64,000 nucleotides of DNA from Prosthecobacter debontii (GCF_900167535.1 NZ_FUYE01000014.1:1-64000), one strand, 5' to 3'. Shown: positions 36,143 to 45,881, counted from the stretch's first letter. Translations and numbers: made by a program. The notes: a model not told the origin generated them from the sequence alone.

Positions 36143-37960
36143 ATGGCCCGTATCCCGGAAGAAACCCTTCAACAAGTGCTCGCGGCCACGGACATCGTGG
36201 ACCTGATCGGGCGCTCGGTGAAGCTGCGCCGTGCCGGGACGAACTGGGTGGGCCTCTGCCCCTTCCACAATGAGAAGTCGCCCTCGTTCAATGTGCGCCC
36301 CTCCACCAACAGCTATCACTGCTTTGGCTGCGGCGCAGGAGGCAATGCCTTCCGCTTCATCATGGAGCATGACGGGCTGACCTTTACCGAAGCGGTGAAA
36401 CGCCTCGCCGATAGCGCCGGTATCCGCATCGAGGAGGAAGTGTGGGATGCCAATGCCGAGGCCATCGCCAAGCAGCGCTCCGCCCTCATTCGCGTGCATA
36501 AAGAAATCGCCGAATGGTATCACCAGTTGCTGATGAAGCACCCGATGGCCGATGCCGCGCGTCAGTATCTGAAAAGCCGTGGCATCACGGCCGAGGTGGC
36601 CAAGCGCTGGCAGCTCGGTTTTGCCCCTGCGCAAACCCAGCCACTGCGGGAATGGGCGGCCCAGCACAAGTTCGGGGCCCGTGTCCTCACCGATGCTGGC
36701 ATCCTCGCCACCCGCGATGACGGCAGCGCCCCGTATCCGCGCTTCCGCAACCGGCTGATGTTTCCCATCCGCAATGAAAACGGTGAGGTCATCGCCTTCA
36801 GTGGCCGAGTGCTGGAAGCCGATGCGAAGACGGCCAAATACCTCAACTCTCCCGAGACCCTGTTATTCAATAAGAGCAAGGTTCTCTTTGGCTTCGACAA
36901 ATCCCGCCGCGCGATTTCTAAAGCGGGGCAAGCCGTCGTCTGTGAAGGCCAGATCGATACCCTCATGGTCTTCGAAGCCGGAGTGCAAAACGTCGTCGCC
37001 GGGCAAGGCACTGCCTTCACCGAATACCACGCCAAAGCCCTCAAGCGCCTCGCGGATGAAGTCGTGCTCTGCTACGACTCCGACAACGCTGGTTATAAAG
37101 CCGCCGAACGTGCTTTCCAGGCCCTGGTGCCCTATGGATTGATCGTCAAAGTCGCCTCGCTTCCCCAGGGGGAAGACCCCGACTCCTACATCCGCAAACA
37201 AGGCGTCGAGGCATTCACTCAGCTCATTCATGAAGCCAAGGACTTCGTGGATTATCAGCTCGCCAGCGTCGGAGCCCGCAAGGACCTGACGGACATGCGT
37301 GAACGCATCAAATTTGCCGAAGAGATGGCAGAGAACGTCAAACTCTTCGACACGCCCCTGGCTCAAGAAACCACCATTCAACGCGTAGCAACCAAACTGG
37401 GCATCGCGGAAGACATCATGCGCAAGCTGGTGAAGCGGGCACAGAAAGGGAGCACGCCCAAAGCGAAGGAAGCGAAGAATGAAGCCAAGCCTGGAGAAAG
37501 CCTGCTGGCCGCGCAAAACCCCATCGCGCTAACCTTGTGCCGACTCTGCATCGCCGAACCGGAAGTTCTCCAATGGATTCGGGCCAATGGCGACCCCAGC
37601 ATTCTTCAGGATATCTCGGGCACCGACCTTTTATCACGCCTTTGGTTAGCCGATTACGACCCCTTCAATCAGGAAGCCTTCAACAGCTTCCTCTTCACGC
37701 TACCCCGGGATGAGGAAGCCGCACTTACTCAGGTGCTGCACATGGCTCCGCCACCCGGCCAGATCGAAGAGGCGCGACAAGCTTTGAACATCCTTTCCAT
37801 CACACGCCTGCATCAGCATAAACAGCGCCTGCAAACCCAGCTCAAACAACCCGGCCTCACGCCGGATGAAGCGTCCGAAATCCAACGCGAGATCATCGAG
37901 CTGCATCAAGAACTGACGGAAGCGCAGAAAGCCGTCGGCAATTCCATGAAGACAGGGTAA
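36143..37960 (+). CDS. dnaG: DNA primase DnaG
   Basis: The 605-residue primase has the N-terminal CHC2 zinc finger (GLCPFHNEKSPSF and YHCFGCGAGGNAF), the primase core with LMFPIRNENGEVIAFSGR, the Toprim domain (AVVCEGQIDTLMVFEAG, VLCYDSDNAG) and a C-terminal helical region for DnaB contact. It makes RNA primers for replication. Length and order are normal. The gene is not next to rpoD or rpsU here. A palindromic element lies just downstream. Confidence 0.96.
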   Translation: MARIPEETLQQVLAATDIVDLIGRSVKLRRAGTNWVGLCPFHNEKSPSFNVRPSTNSYHCFGCGAGGNAFRFIMEHDGLTFTEAVKRLADSAGIRIEEEVWDANAEAIAKQRSALIRVHKEIAEWYHQLLMKHPMADAARQYLKSRGITAEVAKRWQLGFAPAQTQPLREWAAQHKFGARVLTDAGILATRDDGSAPYPRFRNRLMFPIRNENGEVIAFSGRVLEADAKTAKYLNSPETLLFNKSKVLFGFDKSRRAISKAGQAVVCEGQIDTLMVFEAGVQNVVAGQGTAFTEYHAKALKRLADEVVLCYDSDNAGYKAAERAFQALVPYGLIVKVASLPQGEDPDSYIRKQGVEAFTQLIHEAKDFVDYQLASVGARKDLTDMRERIKFAEEMAENVKLFDTPLAQETTIQRVATKLGIAEDIMRKLVKRAQKGSTPKAKEAKNEAKPGESLLAAQNPIALTLCRLCIAEPEVLQWIRANGDPSILQDISGTDLLSRLWLADYDPFNQEAFNSFLFTLPRDEEAALTQVLHMAPPPGQIEEARQALNILSITRLHQHKQRLQTQLKQPGLTPDEASEIQREIIELHQELTEAQKAVGNSMKTG

Positions 37961-37996
37961 AGCCTGCATCCTATTCACGGTCACGGACTGCTGCGA

Positions 37997-38148
37997 AAGT
38001 GATGCGGCCACTCTTGGCCGCAAGGAAGTCAGAGCGAAAGACATTTCGGAAGAAGTCGTGTCAAGAACCTTGGACGGACTGCTATAGAACGCAGCAATCT
38101 CGTTTCTCTCTCGGCCTTCGATTGCGGCCAAGAGTGGCCGCATCACTT
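37997..38148. repeat. Double-palindrome repeat (GCGGCCA family) downstream of dnaG
   Basis: Arms 37997-38023 and 38122-38148 are perfect 27-nt inverted repeats with a 98-nt spacer. Each arm is itself a hairpin (GCGGCCA-CTCT-TGGCCGC). The element sits 37 bp behind dnaG, between convergent genes, and has no open frame. It resembles a small non-autonomous (MITE/REP-like) element. A diverged relative is embedded in the coding sequence at 19289-19364. Confidence 0.8.
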
Positions 38149-38194
38149 CTCCCGCGCCATCCAATCAGATGGATGATTGTTCAAAGAACTTTAC

Positions 38195-39580
38195 TCAGTC
38201 GGAGGCCTTTTGAAAGGCTGCCGCCTTGCTTTGAATCTCAGCGAAGCTCGGTATATCGGCACCGATACCCGGCTTCACCTCTGTTGCTGAGGCCCACACT
38301 GAATCGGATTCATTGACCTCCGGCTTCTTCTGATACGCTGCAAATCCCGCTTCCGTCACTTGCAGCGGTCCTTTGCGCAAACCTTGGAGGTCATAGTGAT
38401 TGGAGACCCCTTTCCAGGTGGCTTCATTGAAGATCTCAAGCTGCGGTTTGTCAGGGCTGCCTGTCAGGACGCTGCGAGTGAGGCTCACATCGGCTCCGGC
38501 AGCCGCCAAAAAGTTAAGCCCCTCAAAGGTGCAGTTCTCAGCCTCCAGCACGGCATTCCGAGTGACTTTCACATCGCCCTTCAATCCTGGCTGACGACGC
38601 ACAAACACGTTTTTGAAACTCGCACGACATAAACGCGCAGGGTCACTGCCAATGTGTTGAGAGATCGTCACCGCCAGAGTCGCTTGGCTCTCCACCCAGG
38701 CATTTTCCAGGCTGTGGGCAGCATCTCCCAGAAAGAAAACGTCATGCCCGTGACAGCCGCCGATATAAACATTCTTGTAGTGAGTGACACTGGCCCCCAC
38801 ATCGCATAAGCCGGTGGAGTTGCCGATGCTGACAAAGCCATCGATCCGGCACTCCGCCGTTTCATGGGCGCTGAAACCATCGTCACCGCACTCGATGGAG
38901 GCAATGTTTTCATACACGGTGTCGATCTGATCCCCATGGACATTGAAGCCGTCATTATATACATGCGTGGCCGTGAGGTTACGAATGACGACATGCGCGC
39001 CCTTGCCCGCCAGGGCGACCCCGTTGGCCCGGACGGGTATCCGAATATTGGCCGCAGCCAAAGGCCGATCCACGGGGAGCTTCACATAAAAGGCGTCTTC
39101 GGCTTCGACATAAGTCCATTCATCCGGTTGCAATTCCTCCACCTTTTTCAAAGGCGTGCGGATGCCTTTGGAGGAACGTCCCATGCGGTTTACACGGCCA
39201 TCCCAGAGGAAATACCAGCGCATCAAAATCGCCGCATCCATGCGTGGCAAGAGCTTTACTTTACGATAGAGCCCCTGGCCGAGAGACTCCCACTCCTCAG
39301 CCTGCAAGGCATCGCTCCCATCAATCACCGCGCCATGTCCATCCACCGTGATAGGCTTCCCAGGCAGGCCCTGCTTGCCATTTAAAACCACACTCTCGGC
39401 ATAGGTGCCGGGGGCTAGATGCACGGTGTCTCCAGGTCCCGCTAACTTAACGGCCCGCGCAATGGTGCGCACGGGAGCTTGAACACCATCATGACGGTCA
39501 TCTCCCTTCACGGGATCCACTTGGATGGCCCATGCTGGGAGACTGGCGAGAACACAAAAGAGAAAAGGAACGAACTTCAT
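38195..39580 (-). CDS. Exported right-handed beta-helix protein
   Basis: From the ATG at 39580 the protein has 461 residues with a signal peptide (KFVPFLFCVLASLPAWA). VDPVKGDDRHDGVQAPVRTI is the DUF1565/pectate-lyase-like start, then VHLAPGTYAESVVLNGKQG and repeated helix turns (NLTATHVYNDGFNVHGDQID, ASIECGDDGFSAHETAECRI). These fold as a parallel beta-helix and often bind or cleave polysaccharide. No lyase catalytic set can be assigned. It stands alone, convergent with dnaG. Confidence 0.8.
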   Translation of the reverse strand: MKFVPFLFCVLASLPAWAIQVDPVKGDDRHDGVQAPVRTIARAVKLAGPGDTVHLAPGTYAESVVLNGKQGLPGKPITVDGHGAVIDGSDALQAEEWESLGQGLYRKVKLLPRMDAAILMRWYFLWDGRVNRMGRSSKGIRTPLKKVEELQPDEWTYVEAEDAFYVKLPVDRPLAAANIRIPVRANGVALAGKGAHVVIRNLTATHVYNDGFNVHGDQIDTVYENIASIECGDDGFSAHETAECRIDGFVSIGNSTGLCDVGASVTHYKNVYIGGCHGHDVFFLGDAAHSLENAWVESQATLAVTISQHIGSDPARLCRASFKNVFVRRQPGLKGDVKVTRNAVLEAENCTFEGLNFLAAAGADVSLTRSVLTGSPDKPQLEIFNEATWKGVSNHYDLQGLRKGPLQVTEAGFAAYQKKPEVNESDSVWASATEVKPGIGADIPSFAEIQSKAAAFQKASD

Positions 39581-39669
39581 CAAACAAAGGCGAGAAACAA
39601 AAAAACGCAGGAGCAGGCGGCTCTCAATCAAAAGACCGGATGTAGCCACCTATCAGGCGTTAAGACGGA

Positions 39670-41208
39670 TCAACAACGCCCCGTTTCCCGGGTAATCGCC
39701 AGCATGGTGGCTTCCATCTCTTCGGTCAGTTGATCCCAGGTGAAACGCCAGCTCCAGAAGTCGCCCATCTTGCCCGGTGTATTCATGCGGGACTCACTGC
39801 CGAGGCCCATCAGATCCTGCAAGGGGGCGATGGCCATGCGGGATTGAGATTTCCAGACCGCCTTGATAAAGTCCCAATGAAGCTGTGAGCCATCGGTCTT
39901 GGTATAACCAAGAATGGTTCGGCGTTCCGCCTCGATCATCTCTGCCGTGCGCGTGCTATCATCACTCACACCGCTGTGAAACAATCCCTGCACCGTATCG
40001 TTGTCGTGCGTACCGGTGTAACCCACCGATTCATCGGGATAATTTTCGGGGATGTAATCTTCGGACAAGCTGTCTGCCCCGAAAGCGAACTGCATCACTT
40101 TCATGCCCGGGAAACCGTGGCGCAGACGCAGCTCGGTCACGTCGGGGGTGATGATGCCGAGATCCTCGGCAATGACCGGGACCTGATCGCCCATTTCACC
40201 TTTCAGAGCCTCAAACAAAGCGTCACCCGGAGCGCCGACCCAACGTCCGTTCACCGCAGTGGGTTCATTGGCGGGGATTTCCCAGTAAGCGGCAAAGCCA
40301 CGGAAGTGGTCAATGCGAACGATGTCCACCATCTCCAGAGTCTTACGCAGACGGGACTTCCACCAGGCAAAGCCCTCCTCTTCATGGGCACTCCATTTGT
40401 AGAGCGGATTGCCCCAACGTTGGCCCGTGGCACTGAAATAGTCCGGCGGCACCCCAGCGACCACGATGGGGTTGCCACGTTCATCCAACTCGAAGAGATC
40501 CGGTCGAGCCCACACGTCCGCACTGTCGTGAGCCGTAAAGATGGGGATATCGCCGATGAGTTGAATGCCAAACTCCTGCGCCCTTGCCCGCAGCTTCTGC
40601 CACTGACGGAAGAAGAAGAACTGCTCCACCTTGACCTCTTCGATCTCACTGCTCAGGCGCACCATGGCATCAGCCATCGCCTCAGGCTGACGCATCGCCA
40701 GTTCAGGAGCCCAGTCATTCCAAGAGCGCCCGCCTTGATCCGCCTTGATGGCGATGAACATGGCATAATCATCCAACCACTCGGCCTCCCTTTCACAAAA
40801 GGCTTCAAACGCCCGCTCCAACAGCGGGCTGGAATTGCACTGCATGATGAAACGCTGACAAGCGAGCCGCAAGAAGGCTGAACGCACTTCCTGTGCGGCG
40901 ATAAAATTGACCTTATGATCCGGAAATGACGGCACCATGGACAGGTCGTGAGGCTTCAGCACGCCATCATTGAGCAGGGAGTCAAAGCTGATCATCAGAG
41001 GATTGCCCGCAAAGCTGGACAAGCTCTGATACGGCGAAGCTCCGAAGCCCGTAGGACCGAGCGGCAGCATCTGCCAGAGCTTCTGCCCCATGCGGTGGAG
41101 AGACTCTAGCCAAAGGTGAGCCTCGGGCCCGATCTCCCCAATGCCAAATCGCCCCGGGAGCGACGTAGGATGCAATAGAATACCGCTGGAACGCTGGATG
41201 GAAAACAT
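39670..41208 (-). CDS. malQ: 4-alpha-glucanotransferase (amylomaltase)
   Basis: The 512-residue GH77 enzyme starts RSSGILLHPTSLPGRFGIGE and contains WQMLPLGPTGFGASPYQS, DIPIFTAHDSADVW, VRIDHFRGFAAYWEIP (nucleophile Asp), VIAEDLGIITPDV (acid/base Glu) and GTHDNDTVQG. It transfers maltosyl units between alpha-1,4-glucans in maltodextrin or glycogen metabolism. It is downstream of the kinase gene and the 272-bp repeat. Confidence 0.96.
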   Translation of the reverse strand: MFSIQRSSGILLHPTSLPGRFGIGEIGPEAHLWLESLHRMGQKLWQMLPLGPTGFGASPYQSLSSFAGNPLMISFDSLLNDGVLKPHDLSMVPSFPDHKVNFIAAQEVRSAFLRLACQRFIMQCNSSPLLERAFEAFCEREAEWLDDYAMFIAIKADQGGRSWNDWAPELAMRQPEAMADAMVRLSSEIEEVKVEQFFFFRQWQKLRARAQEFGIQLIGDIPIFTAHDSADVWARPDLFELDERGNPIVVAGVPPDYFSATGQRWGNPLYKWSAHEEEGFAWWKSRLRKTLEMVDIVRIDHFRGFAAYWEIPANEPTAVNGRWVGAPGDALFEALKGEMGDQVPVIAEDLGIITPDVTELRLRHGFPGMKVMQFAFGADSLSEDYIPENYPDESVGYTGTHDNDTVQGLFHSGVSDDSTRTAEMIEAERRTILGYTKTDGSQLHWDFIKAVWKSQSRMAIAPLQDLMGLGSESRMNTPGKMGDFWSWRFTWDQLTEEMEATMLAITRETGRC

Positions 41209-41258
41209 GAGGTTGGAGAGGGATAGGAGAGAAGGCGGGCGGGTTCAACCATCACCTG

Positions 41259-41530
41259 GAGTGTGTTTTTAAATTGGGGAAGAGCTCGTTGAGTCAGAAC
41301 GGAGGCCAGGGCAAGACGCGAGCGCCGTGCCTGTATCCTCTGCGATACAGGCCCAGCGAAGCAACGCCGCAATGGCCTTCGTTCTGACTCAACCCGGAGG
41401 GCCCGTGAGCGAGGTGCCGAATAGCTGCATTGAACGCCTCGGAGCTATGTTTCCATAGCCCCATCGGCATTCGCCTTGCTCTTCAACACCTTCTCTCGGG
41501 CGAGCCTCACCCGAATTTAAAAACACACTC
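41259..41530. repeat. 272-bp terminal-inverted-repeat element, copy 1
   Basis: The ends are a perfect 17-bp inverted repeat (41259-41275 GAGTGTGTTTTTAAATT; 41514-41530). Inside are GAGTCAGAACG/CGTTCTGACTC, CTGTATC/GATACAG and further palindromes. It lies 20 bp behind the kinase stop codon and 50 bp before malQ. A second copy of the same length lies at 44171-44442 in the same orientation. No protein-coding frame was recognised; it could work as a terminator or be a MITE-like element. Confidence 0.85.
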
Positions 41531-41550
41531 TAGCACGAACCGCGCCTGAC

Positions 41551-44064
41551 TTACTGTTGCACCACACCTTCGGTGGTAATCGTTTTCCACTCCAGCATCT
41601 GCTCCTGGAAAACGACTTTTCCGGTGTCTTTTTGCCACTTCTCACAGGCATTGATCAGCCCTTGGCAAAGAGAGCGTTTGTAACGTGGGTCGGTGGTGAC
41701 AGCCGGCTCCGTCTGGCATTGCTGCCACAGCAGTACGGCATCCCGCTCAAGGTCATCGTAAAGATTCAACAGCGACTCCAGCCGCACGATTTGAGACAGC
41801 TCATAGATCCACTTGCCCCGATCCGTGTTGTGCAGCCGCTCACGCTCCATGCACTCACGCCGGAAGGCCAGTGCTGATTCATACTCATGCGCGGCCTCGC
41901 GGACTTCAGCCGCAGCTCGGAGCGCACGGGGCATCGACAGATCATTGCCATGAGCGCGGGTGATCTGCAATGCCTCATCGGCTGCCCGAAAGGCATCCAG
42001 CGTGCGCTTGGTCTTCATGTAATGATGCGCCACCTCGATCCAGCGGCCGACAAGAGAGTAATGCTCAGCACCGCCTTGCAGTGAATTCAGCCGGATGGAC
42101 TCCTCCAGATGAAGAGCCGCTTGCTCATAGTCTTGCTGTTTGGCCTTCACTCGTGACAGCGTGCGCAGTGCCAGGGATCGGCCTGTGGCTTTTTCTGGTG
42201 GCAAGTGGGCCATGAGCTGGAGGACTCGCTCGCAGTTTCTCTCGGCCCCAGAGAGCTCCGCCATGCCAAGCTGGATATCCGCCATCAGCAGCAGAGCCGC
42301 CCACGACGTTTCTTTTCCTCCACCCGCTCCCTCTCCCTGGGCGGCAATCAACGCCAGCCCTTCCTTCCCCCGCCCCTGGCGAGCCAACTCACGCGCGTGG
42401 TATCTGGCCACTTCATGACGTTGCTCGTCATATTTCGGTCCGAGATCCTGCCAGGCTTTCTCCAGCAAGGTATAAAGCCTGAGCGCTTCGGGTTTGTCGC
42501 CGACATCACAGACAGAGCGTGCGACTTTTAACAGCACTGTCAGCGTGCGGGGATCATGCTCACCATAGAGGCCCTTGAGCACGTCATACTGCTGCTGCAC
42601 CAACGGCAGAGCACTTCGGTAGTCGCCCATGGCCATGAGAATCTGGGCCTGCCGATCCAGCAACTCGGCTTGCAGCTCGGGCTCGCCTTGCAGGAGCTTC
42701 ACCTCCTTGACACTTTCATTCACCGCCAAGCGAAGAGCTTCTGGATTCTTGCCTTTGGCGACGAAATCCCCAGCCTGCTCCAGAAGTTTGGTCAGATACT
42801 CGTTCAGCGCTTCCGCTTTGCGGGATTGACTCTCCGCCAAGATTCTCAAGCGATCCGCATTGCCTCGGGCTTTCGACTCTTGCATGAAAGCATAGGTGCT
42901 GACCGCTGCGAGAATGATGAGGTTCGCGCCAATGATCCCCCCGAGGGCAAAGGCGGCGCGGTTTCTGCGCACCAGTTTCTGCAGCCGATACCAGCGGTCG
43001 GGTGGCCGGGCGCTGATGGGTTCATCATCCAGATGACGACGCAGGTCATCCGCCAGAGCGTTGGCAGAGTCATAGCGGCGTTCCGGGTTTTTCTCCAAGG
43101 CTTTGAGGATGATCCAGTCGAGATCTCCAGCCAATTGCTCGGGCACCGCAGGAGAATGCTTGCCGATGCCACGCCGCTGCCGGGCACGTTGGCTCGGTTG
43201 CATGGGCTCCACCTCGTAGATGCGCTGAAGCATCGCGGTGATGGAGGTCTTGCGCGTCTCCGCATCCCCCTCCAGAGGAGGAACCCCTGTGAGAAGTTGG
43301 TAAAGGATAGCTCCAAGCGAATAGACATCCACACGGACATCGACGACCTCCCCGCCGAGTGCGGCCTGTTCAGGGGCCATGTATTCGGGCGTGCCTAACA
43401 CCATGCCTCGCACGGTGCAGGCCATGCTTTCAGGGCCGCCCGACTCATCCGTCAGCGCTTTGGCGATGCCAAAATCAATGATCTTCGCCACGGGGCCGGT
43501 GTCACCGGTGGCCACGAGCACGTTCGAGGGCTTCAGATCCCGATGCAAAACCGCCCGCTGATGGGCATGCTGGACCGCCCGACAAACATCCAAAAAGAGT
43601 TCGATGCGTTGGCGGAGGGTCAATCCCGCCTCCTCACAGTAGGCCGTAATGGGGCGTCCATTGACCAACTCCAAGACGAAATAAGGCCGCCCGAGAGGGG
43701 TCGTGCCGGCATCTAACACCACGGCGATGTTGGGATGCGACATGCGCTCCAGAGCCCGACGCTCCGCTCGGAATCGGGATAAGACCGCCAGAGAATCCAT
43801 CCCTGGCCGGATAACTTTCACCGCCACGGTCCGCCGGATCGGCTGGGTCTGTTCCGCCTGCCAGACGATACCAAATCCCCCTTCCCCCAGCTTCTTGACC
43901 AGGGTGTAACTTCCGATCACATCCCCCGCCTTCTCCATGCTTTCCATGGGCAGGAGGTCGTCCATCTCATCGTCCAGAGCGAGATCCAGCATGGCCAAGG
44001 CCTGATGAGTCGGCGGAGCCAACCCTTCCAGGGCGCGAGTCGATGATGGGCTGGCAGAACTCAT
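41551..44064 (-). CDS. Ser/Thr protein kinase with transmembrane segment and TPR-like region
   Basis: From the ATG at 44064 the protein has 837 residues. The kinase domain (about 45-320) has LGEGGFGIVWQAEQ (Gly loop), VAVKVI (Lys), LHRDLKPSNVLVA near residue 172 (catalytic Asp), DFGIAKAL near 196 and GTPEYMAPEQAA. A single membrane helix follows near 368-390 (ALGGIIGANLIILAAVS), then an 440-residue extracytoplasmic or helical region with TPR-like repeats. This is the PASTA-less PknB-type architecture common in Verrucomicrobia and Planctomycetes. Substrates unknown. Flanked on both sides by 272-bp repeats. Confidence 0.9.
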   Translation of the reverse strand: MSSASPSSTRALEGLAPPTHQALAMLDLALDDEMDDLLPMESMEKAGDVIGSYTLVKKLGEGGFGIVWQAEQTQPIRRTVAVKVIRPGMDSLAVLSRFRAERRALERMSHPNIAVVLDAGTTPLGRPYFVLELVNGRPITAYCEEAGLTLRQRIELFLDVCRAVQHAHQRAVLHRDLKPSNVLVATGDTGPVAKIIDFGIAKALTDESGGPESMACTVRGMVLGTPEYMAPEQAALGGEVVDVRVDVYSLGAILYQLLTGVPPLEGDAETRKTSITAMLQRIYEVEPMQPSQRARQRRGIGKHSPAVPEQLAGDLDWIILKALEKNPERRYDSANALADDLRRHLDDEPISARPPDRWYRLQKLVRRNRAAFALGGIIGANLIILAAVSTYAFMQESKARGNADRLRILAESQSRKAEALNEYLTKLLEQAGDFVAKGKNPEALRLAVNESVKEVKLLQGEPELQAELLDRQAQILMAMGDYRSALPLVQQQYDVLKGLYGEHDPRTLTVLLKVARSVCDVGDKPEALRLYTLLEKAWQDLGPKYDEQRHEVARYHARELARQGRGKEGLALIAAQGEGAGGGKETSWAALLLMADIQLGMAELSGAERNCERVLQLMAHLPPEKATGRSLALRTLSRVKAKQQDYEQAALHLEESIRLNSLQGGAEHYSLVGRWIEVAHHYMKTKRTLDAFRAADEALQITRAHGNDLSMPRALRAAAEVREAAHEYESALAFRRECMERERLHNTDRGKWIYELSQIVRLESLLNLYDDLERDAVLLWQQCQTEPAVTTDPRYKRSLCQGLINACEKWQKDTGKVVFQEQMLEWKTITTEGVVQQ

Positions 44065-44170
44065 GAATGAAGACAACAGCAAGAGACAAGACGGAAATAC
44101 CTCGCTCCGTCTTCACTCAAAATGCAGCGAGGACGGACTTGCTGTGAGACTGCATTAAACAGCAAGTCTG

Positions 44171-44442
44171 AGGGTATGTTTGAAAATTCGGGAAGAGCTC
44201 GTTGAGTCAGAACGGAGGTCAGGGCAAGGCGCGAGCGCCGTGCCTGTATCCTCTGAGATACTGGCCCAGCGAAGCAACGCCGCCATGGCCTTCGTTCTGA
44301 CTCAACCCAAAGGGCCCGTGAGAAGGTGCTGAATAGCTGCGTTGAACGCCTCGAAGCTATGTTCCCATAGCCCCATCGACGTTCGCTTGCTCTTCAGCAC
44401 CTTCTCACGGGCGAGCTTCTCCCGAATTTTAAAACACACCCT
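44171..44442. repeat. 272-bp terminal-inverted-repeat element, copy 2
   Basis: Same sequence plan as copy 1 with scattered substitutions: ends AGGGTATGTTTGAAAATTCG and its imperfect inverse, internal GAGTCAGAACG/CGTTCTGACTC and a GGCGC-GA-GCGCC stem. It ends 3 bp after the stop codon of the 162-residue gene (44446) and lies 106 bp upstream of the kinase start. With copy 1 it forms direct repeats flanking the kinase gene. Confidence 0.85.
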
Positions 44443-44445
44443 AGG

Positions 44446-44934
44446 CTAAAATCCAGCTTTTTGCAGAAACAGATCCAATTGCTGCTGGAAAAGCGGGATG
44501 TCTTGAGGAGGGGGCTGATACCCCTGAGGAGCCCCACTGAGACCCAAGCGGCCCATTTGATCCAGAAACCAAGAAGCATTCTGCCCATCGCTAAAGACGA
44601 CTTTGCCACTGATCAGTGCCCCAGGAATGGCGATTTGGTCCGTGGTCATTTCCAGACTCCCCGGTGCGGAGGACTCATCATCCGCCAGTTCCACCTCGGC
44701 GTCTTCAGCGTCCAGATTCGCCTCCGGCACTGGAGCCGTCTCGGCCACTTTCTCTGGCTCACGAGGTTTGTCTTTGATCCGCACCCCGACATCCAGCATC
44801 AGCAGACGGGCATCGAGATAGGTCAGTGTGATTCCGAACTCGGTCTTCAAGCGATCCTGCACTTGATTGAGGGTGGCTCCATCAGCGGCCCAAATTTCGA
44901 CTTGGGCGAGTTGTTCGGGGGAAAGTTGAGGCAT
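44446..44934 (-). CDS. Hypothetical protein
   Basis: The 162-residue soluble protein has a helical N terminus (LSPEQLAQVEIWAADGATLN then QVQDRLKTEFGITLTYLDAR), possibly helix-turn-helix-like, an acidic linker (about residues 60-95), and a C-terminal part (LISGKVVFSDGQNASWFLDQ, then PPPQDIPLFQQQLDLFLQKA). No known family is recognised. It is 38 bp downstream of the 302-residue gene in the same direction and probably co-transcribed. The repeat copy 2 follows almost at its stop codon. Confidence 0.55.
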   Translation of the reverse strand: MPQLSPEQLAQVEIWAADGATLNQVQDRLKTEFGITLTYLDARLLMLDVGVRIKDKPREPEKVAETAPVPEANLDAEDAEVELADDESSAPGSLEMTTDQIAIPGALISGKVVFSDGQNASWFLDQMGRLGLSGAPQGYQPPPQDIPLFQQQLDLFLQKAGF

Positions 44935-44972
44935 GAGTAGGTAAAGAAAGAGAAAAAGGGCTCCGAGTCAGC

Positions 44973-45881
44973 TTAGTTTTTCATGGAGCCGATGACCACC
45001 GAGGACAGCTTGGCGGCTTGATCCGCCAGAGCTTTGACCTGGGCTTCCGTGAGGGGTTTGTCTGCGGGCAGATCCAGCATCGGAACCAATTCCTTAAACC
45101 CATCCCGAAGAGATTTGAGCGCCTCGTTGTTCTGAAGGCGCGGACTCAGGTGCTCCAGACTGGCCAGATAGTATTCGGCAATGTCCTTGCGCAGCAGGCG
45201 CAGCGTTTTTTCAGGCGTGTAGTTATCCTGCACGCTACGGGTAGCGATCTCAAAAGCGCGCAACCAGCCACCCAGACTGACCAGGTGAGCGATGTCCACA
45301 TCCCGAAGCTGGACCATCTCAGCCTCCACATCGGCCTGAGTCTTCGCCAGTTCCGTGCGCAGTTTATCCCACTCACCTTCGATGCTGTGCTCAAAGAGGC
45401 TCTGCGTGTGGCGATTCATGCGACTGCCAGTGCCCAGCACCTTGGCATATTTAATGAGAGCCCGCCCCACATCTTCCATGGCTTCGACTTTCTCACACTG
45501 AACGATGAGAAAACCGTCTGCGATGAGGCTGCCCAGGCCGAGGGAAACCAAGACGCGATCTGAAGGCGTCTGGCGACTGATCGGGCGCTTCAGCGCATCG
45601 TAAGAGAGCTTACCCAGGCCATCGAGCATCTCAAAAAGCTTGCGGATGCTCGGGGTGGTGAACTGATTAACCCCGAACTCCTCGCGCACGTGCTCATCCC
45701 CGAGCAAATCATCCGGGATAGCCATTCGCTGGCCCTCCTGACCCGGTAGCGGCGGCACCGGCGGTGCGGGGGGAGCCTCAGGTGCGGGAGGAGTCTGCGC
45801 CCAGCCGACCACGGCCAAAGAAAGTGCAGCGAGCAGACCTGCAAAGCGGGCGCGGGCGAGGAATGGGCGGGCGGGAGACAT
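44973..45881 (-). CDS. Exported hypothetical protein
   Basis: From the ATG at 45881 the product is 302 residues with an N-terminal signal peptide (ARFAGLLAALSLAVVGWAQ), a short Pro/Ala-rich linker (PPAPEAPPAPPVPPLPGQ), and a helical domain (SIRKLFEMLDGLGKLSYDAL, DVEAEMVQLRDVDIAHLVSL). It is likely periplasmic. No family is recognised. The open frame extends to 46874, but that part is antisense to rimO and rejected. It shares a 144-bp divergent promoter region with rimO. Confidence 0.65.
   Translation of the reverse strand: MSPARPFLARARFAGLLAALSLAVVGWAQTPPAPEAPPAPPVPPLPGQEGQRMAIPDDLLGDEHVREEFGVNQFTTPSIRKLFEMLDGLGKLSYDALKRPISRQTPSDRVLVSLGLGSLIADGFLIVQCEKVEAMEDVGRALIKYAKVLGTGSRMNRHTQSLFEHSIEGEWDKLRTELAKTQADVEAEMVQLRDVDIAHLVSLGGWLRAFEIATRSVQDNYTPEKTLRLLRKDIAEYYLASLEHLSPRLQNNEALKSLRDGFKELVPMLDLPADKPLTEAQVKALADQAAKLSSVVIGSMKN

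Noticed and set aside
41241-41250. tRNA T-loop-like GGGTTCAACC
   Set aside because: No acceptor stem, anticodon arm or CCA-proximal pairing around it; no tRNA gene could be supported anywhere in the window.
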